From: Scalesia atractyloides
Taxonomy: Eukaryota; Streptophyta; Magnoliopsida; Asterales; Asteraceae
Length of the DNA: 64,000 nucleotides
Assembly (NCBI GenBank): GCA_947069175.1
Contig: CAMTDV010000023.1
Span: 91,944,240 to 92,008,239 of the forward strand
Direction: 5' to 3'
Shown: positions 34,708 to 46,760 of the stretch, piece by piece
How positions within the stretch are numbered: position 1 is the stretch's first letter
How the letters are laid out: every line of letters begins with the position of its first letter
Notes under the pieces: generated by a model
Told to the model about the DNA's origin: nothing
Seen by the model: only the letters and a program-made list of their open reading frames with translations
The model's database searches: none
Program-made: the position numbers and the translations under genes

Positions 34708-36093
34708 ATGTCTTCTAATCTCGCCCGTAGGAAGACGAGAGCAAGAAAAGCCCGCGAACGCATGGCTGCCTTAATCGCTCAACAAATGGCTGCCGTAATA
34801 CCCAACATTGTAATCCAAGTACATCAAGCACTTACCGCTAATCCTGTCAATCAAGCAAACCAAAACGTTATCAACTCTCCATCAAATACCACTAAATGCA
34901 CCTACAAGCATTTCAAATCATGCGACCCTCCGAAATACAAAGGGACTGAAGGCGTCACTGCTCTTCTCCATTTGTTTGAAGAGATGGAGAACACTTTTCT
35001 AAATTGCGATTGCCCTGATGATCGCAAAGTGCGATATGCTACCGGTCGATTATATGGGATAGCACTTACTTGGTGGAATACAGAGAAGGCCAAACGAGGC
35101 GTCGACGATGCTATGACCTTAACCTGGAACGAATTGAAGGAAATCATGACCAGACGATTTTGCCCAAGGAGCGAAATCAAGAAATTAGAAGATGAATTTT
35201 TTTCGTTGAAGCAAATGGAAGGAGACCACACCACTTACAACAAAAGATTCCTCGAGTTACATCAAATGGTTCCCAACATGTTCACTCCCCTCTACCGTTT
35301 GATCGAGCACTACATTCGTGGTCTTCCGTCAAAGATTCAAGACTCTGTAATAAGTACCAAGCCTGCAACTTTGGAAGCAGCAATGGAGCTAGCAACAGAG
35401 CTCACCGAGAATCGAATCCGAAACAAAGACTTCAAGGAGGAGAAGAAGAAGGATAAAGAATCGACTAAAACCTCCGACTCCACCCAAACCGAATCCCCTT
35501 CTCAACCCAATCCTAAGAGAAGAAGAGACGGGCAACTTTTCGCTGCTACCCAACGAAATCAACCAGTTTTACACGCCATACCCATCCAAGCTATCCCAAT
35601 CACTCAAGTGACACCCAACTCAACTTACCCAAATAAGAAACCATATCTTGGACCTCACCCTCGATGCAACAACTGTTTTTATCACCATCCCCTTACCTTA
35701 CCTTGTCGACTATGTACAACTTGTGGACGCTATGGTCATTTGAGCAAGGTTTGTCGCACTTTCCAAAACCAAACCTCTTCCCCTACTCAAAACATGGCCC
35801 AAACTTATCATCAACCCCAATACCCCATGTTCCCATATGGTCGAGCTTGTTTCAATTGTGGCGACCCTACCCACTTTAGAAACACATGCCCTCAATTGGT
35901 TAACGTCATCAACACTCAAGCCCAATCAAACCCAGTTAACCAAGTAAACCAAGAAAACCCAACCACTATGCCACCAGCAAGAGGAAGAGTCTTCAATATC
36001 AATGCCAATCCGGTCGAAGATAATGACGGCCCAAGTGAAGATACTCAACTAGTCCTCTTCGCCGAAGATCCAGATTCAACTCCTATCGTTTAG
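34708..36093 (+). CDS. Ty3/Gypsy Gag polyprotein, intact ORF
   Basis: A 461-residue ORF starts at ATG 34708. Residues about 100-230 match the retrotransposon gag domain (LTWWNTEKAKRG, TWNELKEIMTRRFCP, EDEFFSLKQMEGD, YIRGLPSKI). The C-terminal third is basic and Pro/Gln-rich. It holds a Cys/His cluster with CTTCGRYGHLSKVC and a separate CCHC knuckle CFNCGDPTHFRNTC for RNA binding. It forms the particle core that packages element RNA. The ORF ends before any protease, and no pol follows: 55 bases on, the sequence switches to the truncated LTR of another element. Gag could still be made, but the copy cannot move unaided. It is the longest uninterrupted ORF in the window. Confidence 0.9.
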   Translation: MSSNLARRKTRARKARERMAALIAQQMAAVIPNIVIQVHQALTANPVNQANQNVINSPSNTTKCTYKHFKSCDPPKYKGTEGVTALLHLFEEMENTFLNCDCPDDRKVRYATGRLYGIALTWWNTEKAKRGVDDAMTLTWNELKEIMTRRFCPRSEIKKLEDEFFSLKQMEGDHTTYNKRFLELHQMVPNMFTPLYRLIEHYIRGLPSKIQDSVISTKPATLEAAMELATELTENRIRNKDFKEEKKKDKESTKTSDSTQTESPSQPNPKRRRDGQLFAATQRNQPVLHAIPIQAIPITQVTPNSTYPNKKPYLGPHPRCNNCFYHHPLTLPCRLCTTCGRYGHLSKVCRTFQNQTSSPTQNMAQTYHQPQYPMFPYGRACFNCGDPTHFRNTCPQLVNVINTQAQSNPVNQVNQENPTTMPPARGRVFNINANPVEDNDGPSEDTQLVLFAEDPDSTPIV

Positions 36094-36148
36094 TTTTATG
36101 TTTTTCTTTATCACATAGAACCAAACATAACTTAAGGATAAAGCCAAT

Positions 36149-37101
36149 GAAGCATCGAATTGAAAATGTGAACATGATATTGTAGGAGTAAAGGAAGAGA
36201 GCACAAACCAATCCGGATCACAAACAAAGCAAGATAAAGGTAAGTTCATATGAACTTTGTCTATTCTTAATGTGATGTAAGATGATATTTTCATTATTGA
36301 TTTTAGTTGAACGCGGTAGTATAAATATAGTAAATTGATGAGTTGATTTTCAAGTAATTGGTAGGAATGAGAAGGTAAAAGATACGTTTAGACCCGATAC
36401 TAACGGATGAGAATGAATAGATGTTATTAACAATTGTTTTGGGTATGATATGATTCGTTGTCAAACAAGCTAAGATGAATGAATTATTATAAGAATGAGA
36501 TGGTCGTTATGTTAACTTGATATGAATGGGTTAAACAATCCAAGTTGGTAATTTTTGAGGATGTTTAGTTATTGACCCAAAACAAATGGATAGGATGAAA
36601 GATGAAATTTCGAAAGATGATGGAATGATGACGAGTAAACTTGTTGAAGTCAAATTGTGATACGAATAAATTGAATACATAAAGTATGTTATAGAAGTAT
36701 AATCATGCTAATGGGTCAATATGATAAGACAACATGATGATGATGAATAATGTAGTTTAAGTGATTATTAATACGTACTTACTATTTATGTTTTGTAATG
36801 TGAATAATAGGTAAATTGCATGTCTAGGATTGTCGACGAACACACCTTATTGCCCTTTATGTTTTATGTCAAACGGGTCAATACTCTTTTGGGTTGTAAA
36901 AATGTAAATTTTATATTTATGTCTTTTGTTAACACACCAAATTGATACTTGTGGTTTGGGAGTTTGGTTTAACGTTATTAAAAAAGGACTTAACAATGAC
37001 GATCATTATAATTAATTATAAGGGTATTTTGGTCAAAACTTACGTTGAATGTAATGCTTCAAAAATTTTGGCGTTTTAGTAAATGGATTTTAGGCATTTC
37101 A
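36149..37101 (+). mobile_element. 5' LTR (left-truncated) of the chromodomain Gypsy element
   Basis: Matches the 3' LTR from GAAGCATCG (36149 = 42976) to the end (CATTTCA at 37101 versus CATTACA at 43745). About 820 bases of the LTR's left part are missing. It carries an extra block of about 190 bp (roughly 36815-37003) that the 3' LTR lacks. It is followed by a primer-binding site variant TGGTATCAGGGCC at 37105-37117. Confidence 0.85.
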
Positions 37102-37104
37102 AGT

Positions 37105-37117
37105 TGGTATCAGGGCC
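37105..37117 (+). promoter_or_regulatory. Primer-binding site variant
   Basis: TGGTATCAGGGCC, one base different from the usual initiator-Met complement, three bases after the LTR end. Confidence 0.8.
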
Positions 37118-37659
37118 AAGGTTATAAGGGGTCAAAATGGGGGTCGAAAGTGGATTTTTAAGCTGTTAGAGCTGATTCAGCGTCTGCCGACCAGTTGGGG
37201 CGTTGGCGACGGTCTCTTATGGTGTCGGCGACGCCACCCCTGACTCCCGGCGCATTAATATAATGTCTATTCAACAATTTCAGCGACACATGAATTTAAA
37301 TCCCGCCGGCGACGCAGCTCATGGTCGTCTCCGACGCCACTCCCCAAATAACTTTGATAATTTTGTTATTTTGTTGTGCCAAGACTCCCAAACCCGTCTT
37401 AAACCTCCGTTAAGCTCTAAAAAGACACAATAATGCTAACAGAACAATGGTTATAAAGTGGTTAATCTAAATATCAATAGTGAATGTATAAATGATCAGA
37501 ACTAGATGAAAGTATGATTTTTCTAGCACTTCGAGAATGTTTGCGATAAGAATTATGTGAGCCCATAATTTATGGGAATGAAATGCTAAAGATATACAAG
37601 TAATAGAATGATGAAAGAATAAATAGTATAGCAACTAACGTAAGAATGAAATTGTAGAT

Positions 37660-38650
37660 AAAGATGACTGACGAAGGAAGTCCAAGTGCGACAGAACAAA
37701 TAACTCTAGATGAACTAAATAAGTTGATTGCGGAAGAAGTAGGGAAGGCACTTATACAAATCTTCCTCGTATAGCGCAAGGAAATGATAAGTAAGATGGA
37801 TGAACTAAAGGCACTTGATACAAATCTTCCTCGAAAGCCAAGTGCTAAGTATAGTAGAAACCATGATGTCAAGTAAGATGGATGAGCTAAAGGAAATGAT
37901 AATCGGGGTCCAAAGCAAGAAGGAAGTACGACGATGCACATACAAGGAATTCTGGCATGTAAACCCTCGAAATTGACCCCATAGTTAGTCAAAGGTGGAT
38001 CTCCAACATAGAAGGAGTATTCACTCGAAGCCGTTGTGAGATGGAGGACCAAGTTATGTTCGCCACAAGACAACTTCAAAAACAAGATAAAGATTGATAG
38101 GATGCATATAGTAAGGAAATTGGTGAAGATAAACTCCAAACCCTCACATGGCAAGAGTTCAAAGAACGCTTTATGAAGTATCATTGTCGAAAATCGGCTC
38201 TAGACCGTATTCAAGAAGACTTTCTTCGCGTTCGACAAAAGATTGAGACTATCGATGAAATCACAAACATTTTCCTCAATAAGATGAAGTTTTGCAAGGA
38301 ATTCACAATAACAGAAAGGATGAAAATTAATCATTATCATGATATGTTAAAAGCTGAGTACTGTGAGTTCATTACTCCTTCTCAATGCGAAACCTTGAAT
38401 GAGCTCATTAATTGGGCAAGGGATAGAGAGATCGAATTAAAAAGGCAAGAAGAACGGGGGGAGAAGAGGCAAATCGAAAGGGGATCAAACCAAGGCAACC
38501 CTAAAAAGCCCAAGATTCACGATCATGGTAAGAAGGAAGTTGTTAAAGGAGGATTTCCACGGTGCAAGACATGTGGAAAACTTCATTCGGGTGAATGTTT
38601 AATGGGAAAAGGGGGATGCTATAACTGTGGTCAAGAAGGGCATCCATACT
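37660..38650 (+). pseudogene. Gypsy gag of the chromodomain element, frame-broken
   Basis: From about 37664 the translation (MTDEGSPSATEQITLDELNK) passes several stops before an open part at 38173-38652. That part carries the gag C-terminal half (DRIQEDFLRVRQKIE, INHYHDMLKAEYCEF), a basic stretch, and a zinc knuckle CYNCGQEGHPY whose last Cys is lost where the ORF ends. A first CKTCGKLHSGEC motif precedes it. The leader before it (37118-37660) holds GC-rich GGCGAC words but no gene. Confidence 0.8.
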
Positions 38651-38779
38651 AAATTGTCCTAATCCAAAAGAGTGTGTTACAACTGTAACGAATCGTGCCA
38701 TGTGAAATCGAGTGCCCAAACTCAAACAAGGGATGAAGAAAGGAGGAAAGAAAGAAGAGAATGTCAAAGCAAATGAAGA

Positions 38780-39420
38780 ATGTTTCAAATTTCAGCAGAA
38801 GAGGCAAGGGCTCACCCGAATGTTGTGTCAGGTATATTTATGCTAAATTTTATACCTACATATGTATTGTTTGATACAGGAGCTAGTAGGTCATTTGTTT
38901 CAAGTGAAATTATACATTTCCCTTTCATTTGTAATAGAAAGAATGACTATACCCTTAGAAGTAGATCTAACCGATTGTAAAAAGTTACTTATTACATGAG
39001 GTTTTAGAAATTGTAAGATTATTATAGAGGATGAAGAATTTGATATGATCTCATTCCCATGGTTTTGAGAGAATTCAAAGTAGTGGTGGGCATGGATTGG
39101 TTATCTCGGTATCAAGTAGAAATTTTATGTGAAAGTAAAACTATTTGAGTTAAATCTCCTAAAGGGAAGTGGGTAAACATATATGGGGAAAGAACAGTGG
39201 AGGCAAAATTATGTACTTTGTTGAAGCAGTTAAGCATGTACGAAATGGAAGTAAAGCCTTTTTAGCCTATGTAGTTGATACTAAGCAAGCTACTTCAAGA
39301 ATAGAAGACACAAGAATTGTGAATGAATATCTGGATGTGTTTCCAGATGATTTGCGGGTCTTCCACCTGAACGAGAAGTAGAATTTCGGATCGACTTGGA
39401 ACCAAAGCCAAACCCGTAGC
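38780..39420 (+). pseudogene. Gypsy aspartic protease region
   Basis: VLFDTGASRSFVSSE (38860-38905) is the catalytic DTGA motif of the retroelement protease. The frame breaks at 38980. The following residues (GMDWLSRYQVE in broken frames, 39090-39120) are the conserved C-terminal part. An ORF at 39169-39381 ends DVFPDDLR, the usual linker leading into reverse transcriptase. Confidence 0.8.
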
Positions 39421-40850
39421 CAAAGCCCCTACCAATTGGCACCCACTGAAGTATGAGAATTGATGGTTCAATTGCAAGAACTTTTAGATAAGGGATTTAT
39501 ACGTCCTAGTGTATCTCCTTGGGGAGCACCAGTCCTGCTTGTGAAAAAGAAGGATGGTTTGATGCGTATGTGTATCGACTATCGTGAGCTCAACAAACTC
39601 ACGGTGCAGAATCGATACCCCTTACCAAGAATAGGTGATCTCTCGATCAACTACAAGGGGCAAGTTGGTTTTCAAAAATTGACTTGTGTTCAGGATATCA
39701 CCAGTTACGGGTGAGGGAAGAAGATATACTAAGACTGCATTTAGAACTCGATACGGACATTATGAGTATTTAGTAATGTCTTTCGGGTTAACTAACGCCC
39801 TGGTCGCATTTATGGATTTAATGAATAGAGTATACAAAAGCATGTTGGACAAATTTTTCATAGTTTTCATAGATGATATTTTGGTATACTCTCAAAGCAA
39901 GTCGGAACATGCTCGTCATTTACGCATGGTGCTTGAAACACTTGGTAAAGAAAAATTATACGCTAAATTTTCCAAATGTCGTTTTGGCTCAGAGAAGTGC
40001 AATTCTTAGGCCATGTGATAAATGCGAAGGGAATTTTAGTAGATCCATCTAAAGTAGAGGTTGTGATTAAATGGTTGCCCCAAAGAATGTTAACGAAGTA
40101 TGAAGTTTTCTAGGTTTAGCTGGCTATTATAGGAGATTTATTCAAGACTTCTCTAAAATAGCCTTGCCTATAACCAGATTAACGAAGAAAAAGAGAAGTT
40201 TTCATGGGGTCTTGAACAAGAGAGGCTTTCCAAATGCTAAAAGAAAAATTGTCAAGTTCTCTGGTGTTGACCTTACCAGAAGGAACGGAAGATTTAGTGG
40301 TATACACGGATGCATCACACCAAGGGTTGGGGTGTGTCTTAATGCAACGAGGCAAGGTCATTGCCTATGATTGAAGACAACTTAAACAACACGAAGGCAA
40401 TTATCCGACTCATGATTTAGAGTTGGCAGCCGTGGTTTTTGCGTTGAAGATTTGGGACACTATTTGTACGGAACGAAATGCACAATCTACTCAGATCACA
40501 AGAGTCTCAAATACTTCTTCGAACAAAAAGACCTTAATATGAGACAACGAAGGTGGCTAGAATTGATTAAAGATTATGATTGTGACATTCTTTACCATCC
40601 AGGTAAAGCCAATGTCGTAGTAGACGCTTTAAGCCGGAAGGAATATCCGCCGCCTATCCGAGTAAAGTCAATGAGAATGATAGTCACACCTAACCTTATC
40701 GAAGCAATAAGAGAAGCCCAAACTAAGTCATTGGATGCGAATGATCCAAAAGGTAAAGGACGAAAGGGTTTGTTAACAAGCTTGAAACGGATGCAAGTGG
40801 AATTAAGACAAGATATGGCCAGACTTGGATACCACGTTACTGAGATATAA
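39421..40850 (+). pseudogene. Gypsy reverse transcriptase and RNase H
   Basis: RT fingers lie at 39460-39714 (FIRPSVSPWGAPVLLVKKKDG, MCIDYRELN). After a frameshift the palm follows at 39686-40009 with the catalytic box FIDDILVYS intact. A disordered connection at 40010-40440 reads in several frames. RNase H has IYSDHKSLKYFF and DILYHPGKANVV with DALSRKE at 40452-40850. At least three frame breaks rule out a functional polyprotein. The motif set is that of chromovirus-type Ty3/Gypsy elements. Confidence 0.85.
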
Positions 40851-41726
40851 AGACTCTATTACTAGAAGAAGCGCACAAATTCCCTACTCGATTCATCCGG
40901 GAGCCACCAAAATGTATCGAGATTTGAAAGGAAATTATTGGTGGCCGGGAATGAAACGGACATTTAAATATGTATCCAATTGCTTACATGCTCACAAGTG
41001 AAGTGAAACATCAAAGGCCGTATGGGAAACTCTAACCGTTGGAGATTCTGGTATGGAAGTGGGAAAACGTGACCATGGATTTGGTAACCAAACTTCCCAA
41101 AATGAAGAAGGGTCACAACATTATCTGGGTTGTGTCGATCATCTCACGAAGAGTGCTCATTTCTTACCTATACGGGAGACTTACTCTTAAGAAAGAATGG
41201 CAGAAATATATGTGAATGAAATAGTTTCTCGCCATGGAGTGCCTGTGTCTATTGTTTCGGATCGTGACGACAGATTTATTTCTCGTTATTGGAAAAAGTT
41301 CCATGAAAATATGGGTACCAAGCTACACTTAAGTACCGCATACCATCCTCAAACGGATGGCCAATCAGAAAGAACCATACAAACATTGGTTGATATGCTA
41401 AGAGCATGTGTGTTGGATTTTGGGGGAAACTGGAATGACCATTTACCACTATTGGAGTTCTTGTACAACAATAGCTATCAAAGTAGTATTCAAATGGCAC
41501 CATATGAGATGTTATATGGGAGAAAATGTAGAACTCCTATTTGTTGGGGAGAAGTGGGACAAAGATAACTAGCTCCCAAGGATTTAGTAGCAAGAACTAA
41601 TGAAAAGATTGATCTAGTACGAGGTCGATTAAAAGCGGCGCAAGATCGACAAAATTCCTATGCGGACAAAAGGAGACGTCCAATTGAATTCCAAGTGGGA
41701 GACCGAGTATTATTGAAAGTCTCCCC
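40851..41726 (+). pseudogene. Gypsy integrase
   Basis: The zinc-binding N-terminal part is disrupted (40851-41190). The core at 41197-41568 reads VSDRDDRFISRYW, HLSTAYHPQTDGQSERTIQ and NSYQSSIQMAPYEMLYGRKC, including the Asp and Glu of the DDE triad within this part. A stop follows GEVGQR. Remaining residues to 41726 continue in frame past the stop (KLRLLKVSP-like GDRVLLKVSP). Confidence 0.85.
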
Positions 41727-42158
41727 ATGGAAATAATTCGATTCCGTAAACGAGGGAAGTTAGGTCCTCGATACATTGGGTCGTTTAAAATTCTATCTCA
41801 TATTGGGAAAGTTGCGTATCGGTTAGAACTGCCCCCAGCATTAGATGGCATTCACAATACCTTTCACATGTCACAATTACGGAAGTGCCTTGCGGATGAA
41901 ACGACACACATACCTGTTAATGACATTGTGTTGGACGAAAGAATGAATTATATCGAAAGGCCGGTAGCTATAAAAGATTCCAAAGTAAAGACCCTTCGTA
42001 ACAAGGAAGTTAAGCAAGTGTTAGTTCAATGGCAACATAGAAAAGGGTCATTCTCACTTGGGAACCAGAGAATGAAAGGTGGAAGTTCTATCCAACTTTA
42101 TTTGGTATGTATTCAGGTTTCGGGGATGAAACCTTCTTTAAGGATGGTGGACTTGTAA
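41727..42158 (+). pseudogene. Gypsy integrase C-terminus with chromodomain
   Basis: RGKLGPRYIGSFKIL and FHMSQLRKCLAD are the conserved C-terminal integrase segment. The following NYIERPVAI, KTLRNKEVKQVLVQWQHRKG is a chromodomain of the Tekay/Del chromovirus type. Such domains target insertion to particular chromatin. The last part loses the WEPE-like end through a frame change. The stop overlaps the start of the 3' LTR. Confidence 0.85.
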
Positions 42159-43745
42159 CACCCCAAAAATCCTTATGTATGTATACATATAATTATAATT
42201 ATGAACCAAGTTAGTACATAAGTAAAATTTAACTAAAAAGAAAGTAAGAGGCCATAAAATATAAACACTAAAGATATAGGGGCCAAAATTGACACAAATG
42301 AGAATTGGGAGATAAAATGGGAACAAAACACACACACATACATCTCAGGTGTGTGTGTTGCCAGGTGCCAGAAGAAGAAAGGGAAAAACCCTTGTCATCT
42401 TAAAATCAACAAATTGAAGTAGATATCTTGATTAAATTCGATGCATGTCTTGAATTCTTAACCATCTAAGCACACTAGAACACAAGGTAAGTAGAATTTT
42501 GTATTTTGATGGTTTTGTATGAAATGGGTTTCCAAGAAATCCATGAATTTATGTGAAATTAAAATGATAATGAGTAAGAATCCTGCTTGAAATTCTAGTT
42601 ACTTAATGCTTTGATGAAAAACCCATTTGTAGTAGTAGTAATGTGAAGATGACGATGATGATGAAGAATGTGCAAATTAGTGTAATGATCATGTATGAAA
42701 TTGCTTGTAGAGAATATTTGTTTAATGAAATTGATTTAGTATGAAAGGTTTATGAATTTGGTTGAAGATATGATTTTGACATGAACTAGTAAGATTTTGC
42801 TTAAAATCCTTGTACACCATGCTTTGTTTGTTGTATGCATACCAAGTGTTTGATGAAATGCCTTGAGTTGTAGTTTCTATGTAATGATGATGATTGCATA
42901 TTAATATGATGTTGAATGATTTAGATTGGAAAGATAATGAATAGTTGGCCCTATATGTACTGTAATTATGAGATAGAAGCATCGAATTGAAAATGTGAAC
43001 ATGATATTGTAGGAGTAAAGGAAGAGAGCACAAACCAATCCGGATCGCAATCAAAGCAAGATAAAGGTAAGTTCATATGAACTTTGTCTATTCTTAATGT
43101 GATTTAAGATGATATTTTCATTATTGATTTTAGTTTAAAGCGGTAGTATAAATATAGTAAAATAATGAGTTGAGTTTCAAGTAATCGTTGGGAATGAGAA
43201 GGTAAAAAATACTGTGTAGGCCCGATACTAACGGATGAGAATGAATAGAAGTTATTAACAAATGTTTTGGGTATGATATGATTCGTTGTCAAACGAGCTA
43301 AGATGAATGAATTATTATAAGAATGAAATGGTCGTTATGTTGACTTGATATGAATGGGTCAAACAATCCAAGTTGATAATTAATGAGGATGTTTAGTTAT
43401 TGACCCAAAACGAATGGATAGGATGAAAGATGAAATTTTGAAAGATGATAGAATGATGAATAGTAAACTTGTTGAAGTCAAATTGTGATACGAATGAATT
43501 GAATACATAAAGTATGTTATATAAGTATAATTATGCTAATAGGTCAATATGATAAGACAAAATGATGATGATGAATAACGTAGTTTAAGTGATTATTGAT
43601 ACGTACTTACTAATTAAGTTTTGTAATGTGAATTATAGATAAATCGTTATAATTAATTATAAGGGTATTTTGGTCGAAACTTACGTTGAATGTAATGTTT
43701 CAAACATTTTGACGTTTTAACCATCAATGTATTTTGGGCATTACA
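42154..43745 (+). mobile_element. 3' LTR of the chromodomain Gypsy element
   Basis: Begins TGTAACACCCC right after a purine-rich tract (AAGGATGGTGGACT). Ends TTTTGGGCATTACA at 43745, the position homologous to the 5' LTR end next to the primer-binding site. The ends are inverted (TGTAA...TTACA). Length is 1592 bp. The left 820 bp have no counterpart in the truncated 5' LTR. Confidence 0.85.
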
Positions 43746-46019
43746 AAATTTTATGACGTGTTATAATAATTATAAAATTATAATAATTTATAAACAATTA
43801 ATTTTGCGATATAACAATAATTCTTTGTATAATTAATTAATGGTTAAAAAGCTTTTGATTTTGACATATTTATATTAATTAATGAATTAATTTATTATTA
43901 ACATATTAAAAGAATATAATGACCATTTGCTTAAGAATAAAAATTAAAACCAAACCAATCAAGAGGCAAGGATGAATTGACGTTTTTCTTTATTAATTTC
44001 GTTATTTTGACATGAAAATAATAAATAATTTAATAGAAATTTTTAATAATAATGTTAGCAAATTTATTTGAAGAATGAGGAGGTATTGTAATGCGTCATT
44101 ATTTGGAGTCTTTTATTAGTACTAGATTAGATTAATTCAGCTGCTTAACTTGTTTTTCTCTTATACTTTTAAAATATCGTGTTTTATAAAATTACGAATC
44201 TATTGTTGGAATGAGTTTTTTTTTATGTTTTTTCCTAAGTTTCATTAAAAACGGAATAGCTTAAATATAATATATTTTATTATCTTCATTAAACGCTCTC
44301 ATATAATACTAAGTACTCGTTTAAATATTTCATGACCATTAATAAACCCGTTCGACAATACATGATGTATAACAAAACGGGGTGTTACAACCACACACAA
44401 TTTAACGAATGAACTTTAAATACATTTATGGGGTCCACAATTTGGTTGGATACATAGATGTGTCGGAGCTTGAACAAAAACATAGACTCGCTTTCTCAAA
44501 ATTCAAGTTAAACAAACTCTTAATAATCCGATATTTTATATTAAAAATAATTTTTTTTCAATGAAATTAACAAAAACTTGGTGGATCCGGGACATCCCAA
44601 ACCTCATTGACCTCTGCCCCTATGATGACATGTAATTTAATAATATTTATTAGTGTAAACAGAATAGTTTAGATGAACTTATAATATTTAAATTCAGCAC
44701 AAATTAATAGCCACCGTCCAGTCATCTATTATTTAATTTTTTTTAAAAAACGTAAGTTTTATAATATCTTTCAGTCATCTCACACCGTACAGTCATTCCA
44801 CATTTAAAATTAAAAAAAACTTTAAAAATCTTTAGTCATCCCACGGTCCAGTCTTCCCATAAACAAACCCCAGTGTTCTCTATGTTCACATCAGATACAG
44901 CAAATTTTCTCTTTGCCTCAACCCAATCAGAAGAAGTTTCTGACTCCAAAATAAATCTATACAGTCACTTTGACCGCTATAGAGATACGTTACTTATTAG
45001 ATTATATTGTAGATTAAAGTAAGTATATTGCTATTTGCACCTTACTCTAAACTCTACCTATTATTCATTGTCATGAAAACATTAGAATTTATGAATTTTT
45101 ATTTTCGCCCATGAATATTAGTTTAATATCTTTTAATGTTATTGTTTTATATTTGTTTAAAGAAAGTGTGTGTACACCGTCTATATAAACATCAAACTAA
45201 ATGATATTCTAGAAAAATATGGTTAACATCCGAGTTTAAAAAGTATTAGAATATACATTTTGTGCCAATGAAAAAAAAAATGATATTTTGGGAGGATTGG
45301 TGTTACAGTTTTATCAATATTATTACTGAACCTACATATAAATTAATAAACCAAATTGTGTTAAGTAATAACTTTTAATATAAAATTAATGAAGTTAATA
45401 TAAATGTTATTGCTATATAATTGATATAGGAAAGCCAAAAATAAACTTAAAAAACTAGCAACGGGTTTAAGGGTGAAAGAACCTTTTAATTACGTACTAA
45501 CATAATTACGTACTAACAGTATTTCAAGTTTTTTTAATAATATCATATGAAATTAATAAAAAAAGCAGAACTATTACATTCTTTTAAAATATTAATATAC
45601 TTTAAAACACTAAATTAGGTTTGACAAAAAGTTACGTTTTAATTGACTTGTTATAGTTGATTTTAGTCAAACATATTTAATGTAATAAAGTATGGTGTGA
45701 ATAAAAAGAGAGTATGGTGTATTTAGAATAACCTTTAAGGTAAGGATATTGTTATTTACACAATAGTCTGTATTCTTTGACACCATACCCTATAAAATTT
45801 ATCAATAAAGACACTTTATCATACCAATCTTTAATCAAAAAATGCATTTTATCCTACCCATCTTTAACTATTGGCTTTCTAATCATTTGTTAATTATCAG
45901 TTTATCACATAAGCACTCATTTTTTTTAAATGATTGAAAATTGTTATTCTACAGCCAAGATATTTACACTGTTACATTTAGCAATGAACTAGAAAAACAA
46001 AGCATATACCTAATACACG
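43746..46019. other. AT-rich non-coding DNA
   Basis: No gene is recognisable. A GGGGTGTTACA word at 44379-44389 is the exact reverse complement of the 3' LTR start at 42154 and may mark the end of a related LTR remnant. Around 44700-44860 a phrase about CAGTCATC is repeated several times. Confidence 0.5.
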
Positions 46020-46760
46020 TCACAGTACATCACCCCATCTTCTTTTGGTACTAGTTTCCTCCCACCAACAAAGATCTCCAACTATCTCATTCCAAATCTG
46101 CATTCCTGGTTCGGTTTTAAACCACATAAACGAAGACACTTGAACTTCGCCAAAGACTTTATCGGCGGACACCTTTTTCCTAGAAAAAAAATCCCATAGT
46201 TGCGGTATTTCCATAATGCCCAACATGTGATTTAACCGAGAAGCAGCCTTGAGTGTCCAATCCCAATTTCCACATATCCCTACTTCACGATAAAACCAAC
46301 CCTTGTGTTAGCTAAATGCAACTTTCCAGCTCTTGTAACTCGACCTCAGATGAAGGGGATCTATTCCACGCCCAATTCCAAACCTGATTGCCCAAGGCCA
46401 TTAATCCGATCTGAAACGATCTGAAACTGACACATTTTTATTTGACTCAAACATGAAGAGATTCGGAAATGCGCCTTTAACAGGCTGTTCAACCTCCCAC
46501 CCACCAAGCGATGACCCATTACCCCCACTTCACCTCTGAACAAATTTACTGACTCAATGTTTGAGTCTGCAAGATCATTGTCAACTTTTAAAATGGCACT
46601 CCATACACCCGAAATTCCAGATTTGATTGGTAAAAAAGGCCAAGCTTGTGGACTAAAGTTGATCGGTTTGACAACATTTCTCCACAACCTCCCTTCCTCA
46701 ACCTTGTACCGCCACTACCACTTTAAAAGTAGACTCACCTATGTTCATGTCTTGTAGTGA
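46020..46760 (-). pseudogene. L1-type LINE ORF2 fragment
   Basis: The minus-strand ORF 46687-46361 reads LWRNVVK-like MWRNVVKPINFSPQAW and FLPIKSGISGVWSAILKV, the conserved region after the reverse transcriptase in plant L1 elements. After broken sequence, 46226-46020 carries the C-terminus KVFGEVQVSSFMWFK. Catalytic parts are absent. A decayed, truncated copy. Confidence 0.7.

Noticed and set aside
34003..34774. Several ORFs in the retroelement leader
   Set aside because: They derive from TATACATATTCAT repeats between primer-binding site and gag, in conflicting frames.
37570..38184. 204-codon minus-strand ORF
   Set aside because: It is antisense to the broken Gypsy gag and shows no domain; a shadow of retroelement coding sequence.
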